Part shown: piece by piece, positions 1 to 8,369 of the stretch | How positions within the stretch are numbered: position 1 is the first letter of the stretch | Layout of the letters: each line of letters opens with the position of its first letter | NCBI RefSeq assembly: GCF_032678705.1 | Contig: NZ_JAVTSS010000001.1 | Span: 434,001-498,000, forward strand | DNA length: 64,000 bases | DNA from: Pedobacter frigiditerrae | Lineage (GTDB): Bacteria; Bacteroidota; Bacteroidia; Sphingobacteriales; Sphingobacteriaceae | Reading direction: 5' to 3' | Made by a program: the position numbers and the translations under genes | The notes under the pieces: generated by a model | Told to the model about the DNA's origin: nothing | What the model saw: only the letters and a program-made list of their open reading frames with translations | Database searches by the model: none

Positions 1-145
1 GGTCTTGTTTATCACCCAAGCCTAATTTATCTAAAGATTTATCAGGTCTATCAACTCTAAAATAAGCGAGTAAGGTAAACTTCTCATCTCTAAGTTGTAC
101 GTAATCTGGTATTTTGGCAATGCCTTTTACTTTAATGATATACAT
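1..145 (-). CDS. hypothetical protein, N-terminal part only
   Basis: The reverse strand is open from an ATG at 143-145 to the window edge, giving about 48 residues beginning MYIIKVKGIAKIPDYVQL and rich in charged residues. There is no signal peptide or membrane segment. I do not recognise the family; the rest of the gene lies outside the window. It is read in the same direction as the next gene (stop at 195), but a 49 bp gap separates them. Confidence 0.5.
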   Translation of the reverse strand, partial: MYIIKVKGIAKIPDYVQLRDEKFTLLAYFRVDRPDKSLDKLGLGDKQD

Positions 146-194
146 TGTTCAAAAATAGCATTTCTAGCCGATAATTGAATTGAAAAAATCGATT

Positions 195-2090
195 TTATCT
201 AGTTAATAAAACCCATCCCGAATAGGTTTTAAAATCTTCATTTAAATAGAGAGTATAATAATAAACTCCAGTTGGCAAGTTTTTGCCATTAGATTTTCCA
301 TCCCACGGTTGTGTATTTGTACTTTGGAAAACCAGTTGCCCGTTTCTGTTTACCACTTTTAGCTTTGGATTGGGGAAAGAAGCTATTGAAGGTATATTCC
401 AGCTGTCGTTAATGCCATCCCCGTTCGGAGTAAATGCAGAAGGTATCTCTATTTTTGGATATACCTTAACAAAAACTTCATCAGTACTTACATTGCAGTT
501 TGATTGTACGGTTAGCGTGTAGGTGATGTCATTTGGAGGCGTTGCTATTGGATTTAATTTGGTTGGGTCATCTAAATAAGTAGCTGGCGACCACAAATAA
601 GTCACGTTATCTCCCATTGCATTTCCATTTAAAGTAACCGATTGGCCGAACAACATTTTTTTATCTTCTCCAGCATTGGCTGATGCACTTTTTAAAACTG
701 TGATTGTAATATCCTTAGTAACTGAGCAAGTCCCATTTGAAACCGATACTTTGTAGGTGGTAGTCTGTTTAGGAGAGGCGATTGGGTTGGCAATATTTGG
801 ATTTGATAATCCATCAATAGGTAGCCAAGTATAAGAAGAGCCTCCACTTGCTTCTAAGTCAACAGTTTCGTTCTCGCAAATCGTAGCAGCAGTAATATTT
901 GTATTGGCAATAACCAATGGCAAAACCTGTACCTGAGTTTGACTTGTATTTGAACAGCCAGAAGCGTTAAGAACAGTAACGGTATAAATTCCGGCAGAAT
1001 TTAGGCTAACATTAGGTATGATTGGGTTTTGTGCTGTAGAAGTAAAACCATTTGGTCCAGTCCAGCTAAAAGAAACTCCTTGGTTTACGTTTAACTGAAT
1101 GTTTTTTCCAACACAAGCTGCTCCACTATTACTGGCAACAGGGCTTGGTTTATCATTTACATTAATGGTTAAAATAGCTGAAGATGTTCTGCAATTTGGA
1201 GAGTTGATGTTTGGTCGCTCGGCTACTGATAAACGATATTTATAAGTGCCAACAATGGCATTTGTGAAACTTATTGTGGTTTGGGTTGCATTTGCTCCAC
1301 TAATATCTGTCCAAATTGTACCATTTAATTTTTGCCATTGATAAACAGGATCATTGTAGCCCGAAGAGACACTTGCCGCTAGGTTATAGTTAGCACTTTG
1401 CCCAACACATAAATCTGCGTTAACACTATTACTATTAATTGAAGTTGCAATTGTTGGTCCGCAAGCTCTAAAAGTGATGTCGTCTAACGCAAGGTCATTT
1501 CCAGAACCTCCTGGATTTTCATTGGTCATTTTTAATGTGATTACTCCCACGTTTGAAGGAGTAGTAAAAATGGTTCCATATTTAATCCAACTAGTAGGGC
1601 TACCTTCAATAATATCTCCAGTAGAAAATTCTTTAATTGGAGTGCCATTATTTTCAATTGTAAATTTAATATTGGGTTTGATGCCGCTTCCACGTAATAT
1701 ATTTATAACCCAAGCTGCAAATTCGTAAGTGGTATTTGGACAAAGATTATTTATTGTTGTTTGATAAAAAATCCCTTTGTTATAATCTGCATTCACCAAC
1801 ATCATAAAACCAGTAGGGTCGTTTGGAGTATGATTAACTATGGATTGGTGCCAACCAGGATTTAAACCAGCACTACTTTGTACAACTGTGTATTGACCAT
1901 CATTTGGATTGCCAGCTACATAGAAATAATTTGTTTCGGCTATTTGAGGACCAATATTACTAGACCCTCTACCGAAATCTATATTAATTACAGGATCTCC
2001 TAATGTTCCAGTACATACCTGAGCATTAATTTCTGAAATGGAAAAAATTAAAATGAGCGCAAGGATATACCTGCGTAATGTTTGTTTCAA
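195..2090 (-). CDS. Large secreted T9SS substrate with Ig/PKD-like domains and type B sorting domain
   Basis: A 631-residue exported protein. Residues 1-24 form a Sec signal peptide ending INAQ. The middle carries a carbohydrate-binding or jellyroll-like segment (to about 210) and several Ig/PKD-like repeats, recognisable by repeated motifs such as SAGIYTVTVLNASGCS and TYKVSVSNGTCS. The last 83 residues (549-631, starting IPSAFTPNGDGINDSWNI) match the gliding-motility-associated C-terminal domain that directs type IX secretion (type B). The start is TTG: a stop lies in frame just upstream and there is no ATG inside the signal peptide. The domains suggest a cell-surface or released adhesin-like protein; the ligand cannot be told from sequence. 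The secretion call rests on the C-terminal domain and is strong; the role is inference. Confidence 0.85.
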   Translation of the reverse strand: MKQTLRRYILALILIFSISEINAQVCTGTLGDPVINIDFGRGSSNIGPQIAETNYFYVAGNPNDGQYTVVQSSAGLNPGWHQSIVNHTPNDPTGFMMLVNADYNKGIFYQTTINNLCPNTTYEFAAWVINILRGSGIKPNIKFTIENNGTPIKEFSTGDIIEGSPTSWIKYGTIFTTPSNVGVITLKMTNENPGGSGNDLALDDITFRACGPTIATSINSNSVNADLCVGQSANYNLAASVSSGYNDPVYQWQKLNGTIWTDISGANATQTTISFTNAIVGTYKYRLSVAERPNINSPNCRTSSAILTINVNDKPSPVASNSGAACVGKNIQLNVNQGVSFSWTGPNGFTSTAQNPIIPNVSLNSAGIYTVTVLNASGCSNTSQTQVQVLPLVIANTNITAATICENETVDLEASGGSSYTWLPIDGLSNPNIANPIASPKQTTTYKVSVSNGTCSVTKDITITVLKSASANAGEDKKMLFGQSVTLNGNAMGDNVTYLWSPATYLDDPTKLNPIATPPNDITYTLTVQSNCNVSTDEVFVKVYPKIEIPSAFTPNGDGINDSWNIPSIASFPNPKLKVVNRNGQLVFQSTNTQPWDGKSNGKNLPTGVYYYTLYLNEDFKTYSGWVLLTR

Positions 2091-2213
2091 TAGCTATTTG
2101 GTAAATTTTTAACAAAGTAGCAATTTTTTATGAGCTAGGCTTGCTAAAATAGCGATGTTGTGTTAATGTTGTGGTTGTTTGCTATTCACCAAATATCCAA
2201 CTGTTGTTAAAAT

Positions 2214-3233
2214 CTAGAGCTTATTCAGAAATTCTAGAGTATTCACATTATCAGCATAATCCCAAAGCTTTGGGTTTTGACTGTCGCCAAAACCTATTTT
2301 TTCTTTGTTAATGTTCAGCGATAATTTTGAAACCACACACTGAATTTGCTCATCTTGCGCATTTAACTTTTCTTCAACATTGTTGATGGATGTATATTCT
2401 TCATAAAAAAGAACAGCCAGCGGCGATACAAAATTCTCATCTTCCTTAACCAATAGAAAACCATTATCGAAGTGTTTTACGCCATTTACCAAATAGATAG
2501 ATTTGTTGTAATCGTAATTGTTGTTGTATTTAAAATGATTAACAATGGCTTGGTACTTTTCAACTGGTTCAAAAAAGTTCTTTAAATCATAATTGGTTGG
2601 AACATAAATTTTAGAGACATTTCTGCATCCCAAGCCAAAATAATCAAATATATCGTGACCTAAATTTTCAAGTTCTGTTGCAGTTTCATCTCCACTTAAA
2701 ACGGCAACACTGTTTCTATTTTTACGGATAATGTTAGGCACTTTAGAAAAATAATAATCAAAGTACCTTGAGCTATTATTGCTGCCAGTGGCAATAATCG
2801 CATCAAAATCCTTTAATCGCTCTACATATTCAATTCGATTTGCTAATCCTGGTTCAAAAACAACCAACTGTTTTAAAAGCGCAGGTAGCAATTTATCATC
2901 TGCTGAGGACATTTTAATTAATGCAATATTCCCAGTTGCCAATACACAAAGTACATCGTGAAAACCAACCAAAGGAATATTTCCTGCTAATATTAATCCT
3001 ACTTTTTTCGGGTTTTCATTAAGCTCAATTTCATCAAACCATTTAATTAAATCATCGCTATTAAGCATGTTACTTAAGGAAATCATAGCTTTTTGAACTT
3101 CATCAAAAGTAAACCAAGCGTTATGATGACTTGCAGATTCCATCACATATTTGAACTCATCGCTAGGATTAGCCATGAACTCACTTAGTTTTTGTAATGC
3201 AATAATTAAACTTCCTTTGGTAAGTGATGACAT
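2214..3233 (-). CDS. LuxC-like acyl-CoA reductase
   Basis: A 339-residue cytoplasmic protein of the LuxC/acyl-CoA reductase family, related to aldehyde dehydrogenases, expected to reduce acyl-CoA or acyl groups to aldehydes with NAD(P)H. The segment VGLILAGNIPLVGFHDVL followed by LATGNIALIKMSS is the typical nucleotide-fold start, and the GLGCRNVSKIYVP region contains the candidate catalytic Cys. A longer reading starts with TTG at 3293; the ATG at 3233 (MSSLTKGS) fits the family better and leaves room for a divergent promoter. It is divergent from a ferredoxin gene, a pairing common in Bacteroidota as far as I recall. No luxAB-type genes are present, so bioluminescence is not implied; the substrate is unknown. 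Confidence 0.75.
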   Translation of the reverse strand: MSSLTKGSLIIALQKLSEFMANPSDEFKYVMESASHHNAWFTFDEVQKAMISLSNMLNSDDLIKWFDEIELNENPKKVGLILAGNIPLVGFHDVLCVLATGNIALIKMSSADDKLLPALLKQLVVFEPGLANRIEYVERLKDFDAIIATGSNNSSRYFDYYFSKVPNIIRKNRNSVAVLSGDETATELENLGHDIFDYFGLGCRNVSKIYVPTNYDLKNFFEPVEKYQAIVNHFKYNNNYDYNKSIYLVNGVKHFDNGFLLVKEDENFVSPLAVLFYEEYTSINNVEEKLNAQDEQIQCVVSKLSLNINKEKIGFGDSQNPKLWDYADNVNTLEFLNKL

Positions 3234-3262
3234 ATTTAGAACTATTATAAATCGATTATTGT

Positions 3263-3270
3263 TATATTTG
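3263..3270 (+). promoter_or_regulatory. Bacteroidota -7 promoter box for the ferredoxin gene
   Basis: TATATTTG matches the Bacteroidota -7 consensus TAnnTTTG and lies 40 bp before the ferredoxin ATG, in the gap between the divergent genes. No convincing TTTG -33 box is seen at 18-20 bp upstream. Confidence 0.5.
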
Positions 3271-3310
3271 CAGTGCAAAGTTAAACTTAGCAATAGATAT
3301 ACACGAAGAC

Positions 3311-3661
3311 ATGGCGATTAAAATAACAGACGAATGTATTAATTGTGGAGCATGTGAGCCAGAATGCCCAAATAATGCAATATATGATGCAGGTACAGCC
3401 TGGAGATTTTCTGATGGTACAAATTTAGATGGTATCATTGATTTTGGCGGAGAACAAATGGATGCAGGAGCTTCTCAAGAAGCAGTTTCTGATGAAGTTT
3501 ATTACATTGTTTCTGATAAATGTACAGAATGTAAAGGGTTTCATGATGAACCACAATGTGCTGCGGTATGCCCGGTAGATTGTTGTGTTGATGATGAGGA
3601 TGTTCGCGAAACAGAAGAAGAATTATTGGCTAAAAAAGCTTGGTTACACCAGGAAAATTAG
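3311..3661 (+). CDS. 4Fe-4S dicluster ferredoxin
   Basis: A 116-residue soluble electron carrier. The first cluster motif is C9-x2-C12-x2-C15-x3-C19-P, followed later by C-x2-C-x8-C-x3-C-P in the CTECKGFHDEPQCAAVCP segment. The longer spacing in the second motif is typical of the Allochromatium-type 2[4Fe-4S] ferredoxins. The roughly 45 residues between the clusters and the acidic C-terminal tail (ETEEELLAKK) are as usual in Bacteroidota homologues. It is a single-gene unit: the promoter box lies 40 bp upstream and a hairpin terminator follows. The redox partner is not shown; the divergent acyl-CoA reductase is a neighbour, not a proven partner. Confidence 0.9.
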   Translation: MAIKITDECINCGACEPECPNNAIYDAGTAWRFSDGTNLDGIIDFGGEQMDAGASQEAVSDEVYYIVSDKCTECKGFHDEPQCAAVCPVDCCVDDEDVRETEEELLAKKAWLHQEN

Positions 3662-3705
3662 TCTTGAGTTCTGAGTAATCAGTCTTGAGTCGAATAATTT
3701 ATATA

Positions 3706-3734
3706 AGAGATGCTTTTAAGCATCTCTTTTTTTG
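3706..3734 (+). terminator. Rho-independent terminator after ferredoxin
   Basis: AGAGATGC-TTTTAA-GCATCTCT is a perfect 8 bp stem directly followed by a T run, 45 bp after the ferredoxin stop. Confidence 0.85.
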
Positions 3735-3817
3735 TTTAATTTTTTAATGAGCAACTTTTAGAATACGGTAAATTGTAATTATAGCCATTTTATTTATTCG
3801 CTTTTTTGCGTCTTGCT

Positions 3818-3849
3818 ACTCCTTCCCTTTGGGGAGGTTGGGAGGGGCC
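3818..3849. repeat. Short C/G-rich intergenic palindrome
   Basis: CTCCTTCCCTTTGGGGAGG is an imperfect palindrome, continued by TTGGGAGGGG, touching the stop codon of the universal stress gene. It resembles the short G/C palindromes scattered through Bacteroidota spacers; it could also act as the 3' hairpin of the minus-strand gene. Confidence 0.4.
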
Positions 3850-4293
3850 TTAGTCTTTATTAGGTACTATCAAAACTGGACAAGCAGATTTTCTAGCTAC
3901 ATGTTCAGCAACACTTCCCATTAAAAAATGATAAAGACCACCTCGGCCATGAGTTCCAATTACGATTAATTGTGCTCCCCATTCCTCAGCTTGTTGAATA
4001 ATGCCGTGAGTTGCCGTATCTAAACTTGTTAGATAAGTTGTAGGAATGCCGTTTCCATATTTATTTGAAATTTCTTGCAATAAAGTATGACTATTTTCCT
4101 CACTATTATCATACATCTCCATAAACACTGGGGCTAATGTAAAATCAGGATTAACAGTAGCGGGTGCTGGTTCAATTATATTTAATAATGCGACTTCAGC
4201 CTCAAATTTGAATGCCATTTCGTAGCCTGTTTTTGCTGCTTTTTCAGAACACGTACTGTTATCTACAGCAATTAATATTTTTTTAAAGTCCAT
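3850..4293 (-). CDS. Universal stress protein, UspA family
   Basis: A 147-residue single-domain Usp protein. It starts MDFKKILIAVDNSTCSEKA, the usual beta1-alpha1 entry with the Asp that contacts ATP. It ends with the ATP-binding signature G-x2-G-x9-G-S (GTHGRGGLYHFLMGS), followed by VAEHVARKSACPVLIVP. Complete signature residues suggest an ATP-binding type. It stands alone: a palindrome precedes its stop and a divergent NlpC/P60 gene starts 101 bp upstream. The exact stress response is unknown. Confidence 0.9.
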   Translation of the reverse strand: MDFKKILIAVDNSTCSEKAAKTGYEMAFKFEAEVALLNIIEPAPATVNPDFTLAPVFMEMYDNSEENSHTLLQEISNKYGNGIPTTYLTSLDTATHGIIQQAEEWGAQLIVIGTHGRGGLYHFLMGSVAEHVARKSACPVLIVPNKD

Positions 4294-4369
4294 GATATAA
4301 GCATTTAGGTTTACGATATTAAAATTAACAAATTAAAGGCGTAAATGTTTATGTTGTGATGTTAATCAC

Positions 4370-4377
4370 TATTTTTG
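4370..4377 (+). promoter_or_regulatory. Possible -7 promoter box
   Basis: TATTTTTG fits TAnnTTTG and lies 16 bp before the ATG of the NlpC/P60 gene, which would give a very short leader. No -33 box at the expected distance, so the call is tentative. Confidence 0.3.
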
Positions 4378-4393
4378 GATATACATTTTATAT

Positions 4394-5173
4394 ATGGATA
4401 ACTACCACGTTTGTAGGCTTGCAGTTGCGCCAATTAGAAAAGAACCATCAGACAAGAGTGAAATTGTTTCTCAATTATTATTAGGTGATAGGGTCGAAGT
4501 TTTAGAAAAGACAGAGAAATGGTGCCTAATTAAAACTCATCACGATAATTATGAGGGTTGGATGGATTACAAACAACTCCAAAAAATTTCTGATTTGCAG
4601 TTTCACGATGAAAAAGCTTTTTCAAATTTAACCCCATTTCAATTAGATAATACTTTAATTGCAAGCAACGGAACTAAATATTATTTAAGTCCGGGTAGTA
4701 CGTTGCCTTATTTCGAAAATGGATTTTGTTATGTAGGCGATGAAAGATTTGAAGTTACATCAAAGCCTTTTATTCCGAGCAAAAACGATTTTAAATTGAA
4801 TGTAGAGCAATCAGCTAAGTTTTTCGAGAATACTCCTTATTTATGGGGTGGAAGAACTTTTTTTGGAATTGATTGCTCTGGATTTGTACAAATAGTTTAT
4901 AAATTAAATGGGATTCAAATTAAACGAGATGCTTCACAACAAGCAGAACAAGGAGAAATAGTTGACTTTTTAGCATCGGCTTTATTAGGAGATTTAGCTT
5001 TTTTTGATAACGAAGATGGAAAAATTACCCACGTTGGTTTAATGTTAAGCAACGACAAAATTATCCACTCTGCTGGTAAAGTTCGCATAGACCCAATAGA
5101 CGACCAAGGGATTTACAATGCAGAATTAGGTAAGTACACTCATAAGTTGAGGATAATTAAGAGGTTTGTATAA
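4394..5173 (+). CDS. NlpC/P60 (C40) peptidoglycan hydrolase with N-terminal SH3-type domains
   Basis: A 259-residue cell-wall endopeptidase. Residues 5-65 are a bacterial SH3-like domain (RKEPSDKSEIVSQLLLGDRVEVLE), and 75-130 a second SH3-like segment. The C40 catalytic domain covers about 140-259: nucleophile C161 in DCSGF, general base H213 in THVGL, third residue H225 in HSAG. This arrangement matches the YkfC-like gamma-D-glutamyl-diamino acid endopeptidases, which act on cell-wall peptides. No signal peptide is visible, so it may act on recycled muropeptides in the cytoplasm or leave by another route. The ATG at 4394 is the only sensible start. It is a single-gene unit followed by an interspersed repeat. 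Confidence 0.85.
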   Translation: MDNYHVCRLAVAPIRKEPSDKSEIVSQLLLGDRVEVLEKTEKWCLIKTHHDNYEGWMDYKQLQKISDLQFHDEKAFSNLTPFQLDNTLIASNGTKYYLSPGSTLPYFENGFCYVGDERFEVTSKPFIPSKNDFKLNVEQSAKFFENTPYLWGGRTFFGIDCSGFVQIVYKLNGIQIKRDASQQAEQGEIVDFLASALLGDLAFFDNEDGKITHVGLMLSNDKIIHSAGKVRIDPIDDQGIYNAELGKYTHKLRIIKRFV

Positions 5174-5199
5174 TTGTTAATGATATAACTGATGCTCTA

Positions 5200-5449
5200 A
5201 AATTTGGAGCGCAGTTGTAGTACTGAAATTTGAGTTAGTCCTGCTAAACGCTTTACTCTCCGCCTTCGGCGTATCGTGTTCGCTTATATCAGGGCTATAA
5301 TGTTAGGCTTGTGCAAGTAATACCCCTCATAGTAGCAAAAGCTAAGTTTTATAAACCTGATTGGAGTGAATGCCAATTTTTCATTGGCAGCAACAAAAAG
5401 CAGGACTATCTATTCCTATGAAATGCCGTTATTGCTTTCCATTTAAAAT
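5200..5449 (-). repeat. Structured interspersed element, copy A
   Basis: Read on the minus strand this aligns along its whole length with copies B (36471-36770) and C (37921-38184). In order: a terminal segment like GGAAAGCAATAACGG, TAGTCCTGCTTT, a small hairpin (TGCCAATttttcATTGGCA), ATCAGGTTTA, the core TGCTACTATG, TTGCACA and TATAGCCCTGAT, then an arm with hairpin CGCCTTCGGCG, AGCAGGACTA, and a terminal CTGCGCTCCAAATT. The TCCTGCT/AGCAGGA and ATCAGG/CCTGAT pairs make nested stems. It fills the spacer after the NlpC/P60 gene; no coding sequence is seen in it. Confidence 0.65.
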
Positions 5450-5464
5450 TGACAAACAACAATA

Positions 5465-6118
5465 TTAACCCATCAATTCCTTCATCAGTTTATCAAAATT
5501 GGTTTTCAGTTCTGCTAATTCTTCTTCAACTTTTGTTAAACGTTCTTCTAATTCGTTGTTGTTTTTAGGACTTTCTTCAACAATATATTCTTCCTCAAAA
5601 GTTTCAATGTCTCCAGCAAAAAGATGCATGTAACGTTGCTCTTTTTGTCCTGGTTTGCGAGGTAATTGCTTAATGTAAGCTGGTTCATCGCTAGCTAACT
5701 TTTCTAAAACTTGTTGAACTTCTTCTAAAGTTTCAAATTCATATAATCTGCCAGAGTTGGTATTAATCTCTCCTGGCGTTTGTGGGCCACGTAAAAATAA
5801 CAAACACATTACAGCAACTTCTGATGGTAAAACAGGAAATACGATGGCAAAGTTATGCTTATACTTTATGTTTCTGATAGAACCACCTGTGGCTGTAGAA
5901 ATTAGACCAGCAATTTTTAAAGAATTTAAAGCTGTAGTAATTGTAGACTCATCATATTGAACGACAGGTTTACGAGACGTTTTCTGGTTACAAGCAGCAG
6001 CTAAACCATTCAAAGTCATTGGGTAATAATCTGGCGTGGTTTTGCTTTTTTCCATCAAAGCGCCTAAAACTCTTATCTGCGCTGCATCAAGTATCGGTAG
6101 AGGTTTGTTTGTGTCCAT
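5465..6118 (-). CDS. YceH/DUF480 family winged-helix protein
   Basis: A 217-residue cytoplasmic protein of the YceH (DUF480) family. It begins with the family signature ILDAAQIRVLGALMEKSKTT, continues with YYPMTLNGLAAACNQKTSR and PVVQYDE, and has two winged-helix-like domains (about 10-90 and 95-175). A C-terminal coiled coil follows (ELEERLTKVEEELAELKTN, about 188-215). The function of the family is not established; the fold suggests DNA or nucleoprotein binding. It sits 20 bp downstream of the TlpA-like gene on the same strand, so the two may be co-transcribed. Confidence 0.85.
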   Translation of the reverse strand: MDTNKPLPILDAAQIRVLGALMEKSKTTPDYYPMTLNGLAAACNQKTSRKPVVQYDESTITTALNSLKIAGLISTATGGSIRNIKYKHNFAIVFPVLPSEVAVMCLLFLRGPQTPGEINTNSGRLYEFETLEEVQQVLEKLASDEPAYIKQLPRKPGQKEQRYMHLFAGDIETFEEEYIVEESPKNNNELEERLTKVEEELAELKTNFDKLMKELMG

Positions 6119-6138
6119 GCGATAAATATAATGGAATT

Positions 6139-7344
6139 TTATCTGCTTTGCGATATTATTAGGTCGGTAATATCTTTCACTAGCGAAGTTGAATACCCTT
6201 CTAGACCATAAAGCACTTTCCCATCCTTACCAATAACATACAGAGTTGGGGCTGCTACAACATTGAATCGCTTCTCTATAGCTTTTCCACCTATTACATT
6301 TAACGACTTAATGTTCCTGTTTTTTAAGAATGCAGCAAGCTTATCCTTGATAGGGTCGTCCAGGGTATTAACACCAATGATAACCACCTGATCATCCTTG
6401 AATTTGGAATGCAATTCTTGCAACGCCATCATCTGCTCAACGCAAGGAATGCAAGACTTGAACCAAAAATCCATGATGACGATCTTCCCGGCAAAGTCAG
6501 TCGAATTCACTGGCTTTCCTTCAATTGATTTCAATTGCCAAGCGGGTGCCTTGCTACCGATTTTCAATAAACTTTCGGGGTTATCTATTTCTTCTATATA
6601 CTTTTTTTCAAGAACATAAGACATGGATGACTTCTCAAAACGCTTAGGGTCGATCTTGTTATTGAGGACGATATTTGTTAACCAGTATTCAAATAGTTGT
6701 ACCTGTTCAACCTTTCCAAGTGGTTTTTTGAAACTAGCGGTCATCTTTACTGGTAAGAAGGAATCGGTCTGAACATAGTAAACGAGTTCTGTGCTGCTTC
6801 CTGAAGGATTGTTTGCTTCAAACTTGAATTTATAACAGTCTTTTCCTTCTACCGATTCGGTACCAAGCATTTTCAGCTTGCTAGCCAAAGCTGGCTTTAG
6901 GTAAGCACGAAGTTGGCTTTCTAGATAGAAAAAAAGGGGAGACCATCCTGCAGTACCTTTTCTATTCTTGATCATCAAGCTATCTTTGACCGCATCGGCC
7001 ACCTCGAGATTCCCATTCCAGGTGCTGTTGCTATATAAATGATTTCCATCAAATATGGTGTGGACAGAGTTCTTCTCTGTGGGATTCGAAACTATTTTGT
7101 ACCCTATTAGTGCATCTTGAGGGTTGGCTTCAAAACCGTATTGAAATTTTCTGTAGCTAACGCTCGTATCTTCACCTGATGTCATTGTAGAATTGCGGCT
7201 ATGGAAAAGGTATTCTCCAGATTGGATGTTTTTAACTGCTTCACTAACCTTCTCCAATATAACTTTGGTTTCTGGAACTTGCCCCTTTGAAGCTATAGCT
7301 GTGATACAGAGCATCAAAATAATGAATATAGATCTAAATTTCAT
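6139..7344 (-). CDS. TlpA-like thioredoxin-fold protein with N-terminal lipocalin/LolA-like domain
   Basis: A 401-residue exported protein. Residues 1-22 are a signal peptide (ends ASKGQ). About 25-260 is a beta-rich domain resembling LolA/outer-membrane lipoprotein carriers (YYVQTDSFLPVKM). About 265-400 is a TlpA/ResA-type thioredoxin domain with redox motif C298-I-P-C301 after MDFWFKS, and the cis-Pro loop at VAAPTLYVI. It should act as a disulfide oxidoreductase in the periplasm. Base composition looks a little more G+C rich than its neighbours. The client is not evident from context; no cytochrome-maturation genes are nearby. Confidence 0.85.
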   Translation of the reverse strand: MKFRSIFIILMLCITAIASKGQVPETKVILEKVSEAVKNIQSGEYLFHSRNSTMTSGEDTSVSYRKFQYGFEANPQDALIGYKIVSNPTEKNSVHTIFDGNHLYSNSTWNGNLEVADAVKDSLMIKNRKGTAGWSPLFFYLESQLRAYLKPALASKLKMLGTESVEGKDCYKFKFEANNPSGSSTELVYYVQTDSFLPVKMTASFKKPLGKVEQVQLFEYWLTNIVLNNKIDPKRFEKSSMSYVLEKKYIEEIDNPESLLKIGSKAPAWQLKSIEGKPVNSTDFAGKIVIMDFWFKSCIPCVEQMMALQELHSKFKDDQVVIIGVNTLDDPIKDKLAAFLKNRNIKSLNVIGGKAIEKRFNVVAAPTLYVIGKDGKVLYGLEGYSTSLVKDITDLIISQSR

Positions 7345-7387
7345 TTGCTTTTGTATTGTGTATTAAAGCTATGGATAAAAAATGATA

Positions 7388-8287
7388 TTACAGCATCATC
7401 TCCCAAACCATTACTTTTCTATCATCTCCTGTAGAAATTAAATACTTTCCATCCTTACTCCAAATTATTTTATTGATGGAATGCGTGTGCCCAAATTCAC
7501 CTTTATCTAAACTTAGAATTTTATAAAGTTTAAAGTTTTCTGCATCCCATAGTTTGATGCTTTTATCCTGACTACTTGTTGCAAAATAGGGTAGGGTTGG
7601 ATGAAGGATAATGTTGTAAATGGTAAACATGTGTGCAGGGATAGTTTGAACCAATTCATAGTTTGGCAAACTCCATATTTTCAATTGCGCATCCCGGCTT
7701 CCAGAAATTAAGTATTTGCCAGTAGGATGATAAGCTAGAGAAGTAACAGGTAAGGAATGACTTTCTAATGTTTGTTTTAAACTGTAATCAGCTAAATTAT
7801 AAATCCGAATTAAGTGGTCTTTGCAACCGAAAGCGATTTCAGCTTCATCTGGAGAAATTGCAATGCACCTAACCGTATCATAAGCTACTTGAAAACGATA
7901 GATTTCTGAAAAATCCGATAAAGACCAAACAGCAACAGAGCCATCTTCACCTGTGGTTAATAATTCATTTTTGCCTTTGGCTATTTGAATATCAAATATT
8001 GGTTTTGGATGTGCATTTATTCTAGTGATAATTTCCTGTTTTGTCAAGTCGTAAACACTAAATGCTCCACTTCTTTCGGCAATAAACAGCAAATTATTAT
8101 AGCTAAATAAACTATAAACAGAACTTTGTACAGGTATTTTAACCTTCACAAAAGCTAACTTTTCTAGTGACCATTCTACAATACCTTTGTCATTTCCAGC
8201 GCTATAGAAAATACCATCCTCACCAGCATTTGCTAGAGCATATACTGGGTTTTGGTGACCAGGAAAGGTATGTAAGTGTTTGAGCAT
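7388..8287 (-). CDS. WD40 beta-propeller protein
   Basis: A 299-residue cytoplasmic protein made of about seven WD40 repeats. Clear units are GHQNPVYALANAGEDGIFYS, THPTGKYLISGSRDAQLKIW-like and SSQDKSIKLWDAENFKLY. It would form one seven-bladed propeller, a protein-protein interaction scaffold. A longer reading begins upstream in a word-repeat spacer (a peptide made of ATTGCGAATTGCG repeats); the ATG at 8287 (MLKHLHTFPGHQ) begins exactly at the first blade and is preferred. It lies 17 bp beyond the hisIE start-side spacer region, downstream of the his operon, and could receive read-through. Partners unknown. Confidence 0.8.
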   Translation of the reverse strand: MLKHLHTFPGHQNPVYALANAGEDGIFYSAGNDKGIVEWSLEKLAFVKVKIPVQSSVYSLFSYNNLLFIAERSGAFSVYDLTKQEIITRINAHPKPIFDIQIAKGKNELLTTGEDGSVAVWSLSDFSEIYRFQVAYDTVRCIAISPDEAEIAFGCKDHLIRIYNLADYSLKQTLESHSLPVTSLAYHPTGKYLISGSRDAQLKIWSLPNYELVQTIPAHMFTIYNIILHPTLPYFATSSQDKSIKLWDAENFKLYKILSLDKGEFGHTHSINKIIWSKDGKYLISTGDDRKVMVWEMML

Positions 8288-8369
8288 TGTTTTCGTATTG
8301 CGTAATGAGTATTGCGAATTGCGAATTGCGATTGGATGTGTCTCAAATCTCACATCTCAATACTCATAT
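8288..8369. repeat. Word-repeat spacer
   Basis: The spacer consists of reiterated short words: GCGAATTGCGAATTGCGATT, then TCTCAAATCTCACATCTC, then AATACTCATATCT. Related word strings occur at 13874-13950 and 28398-28436. It separates the WD40 gene from hisIE and holds no gene. Confidence 0.5.
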
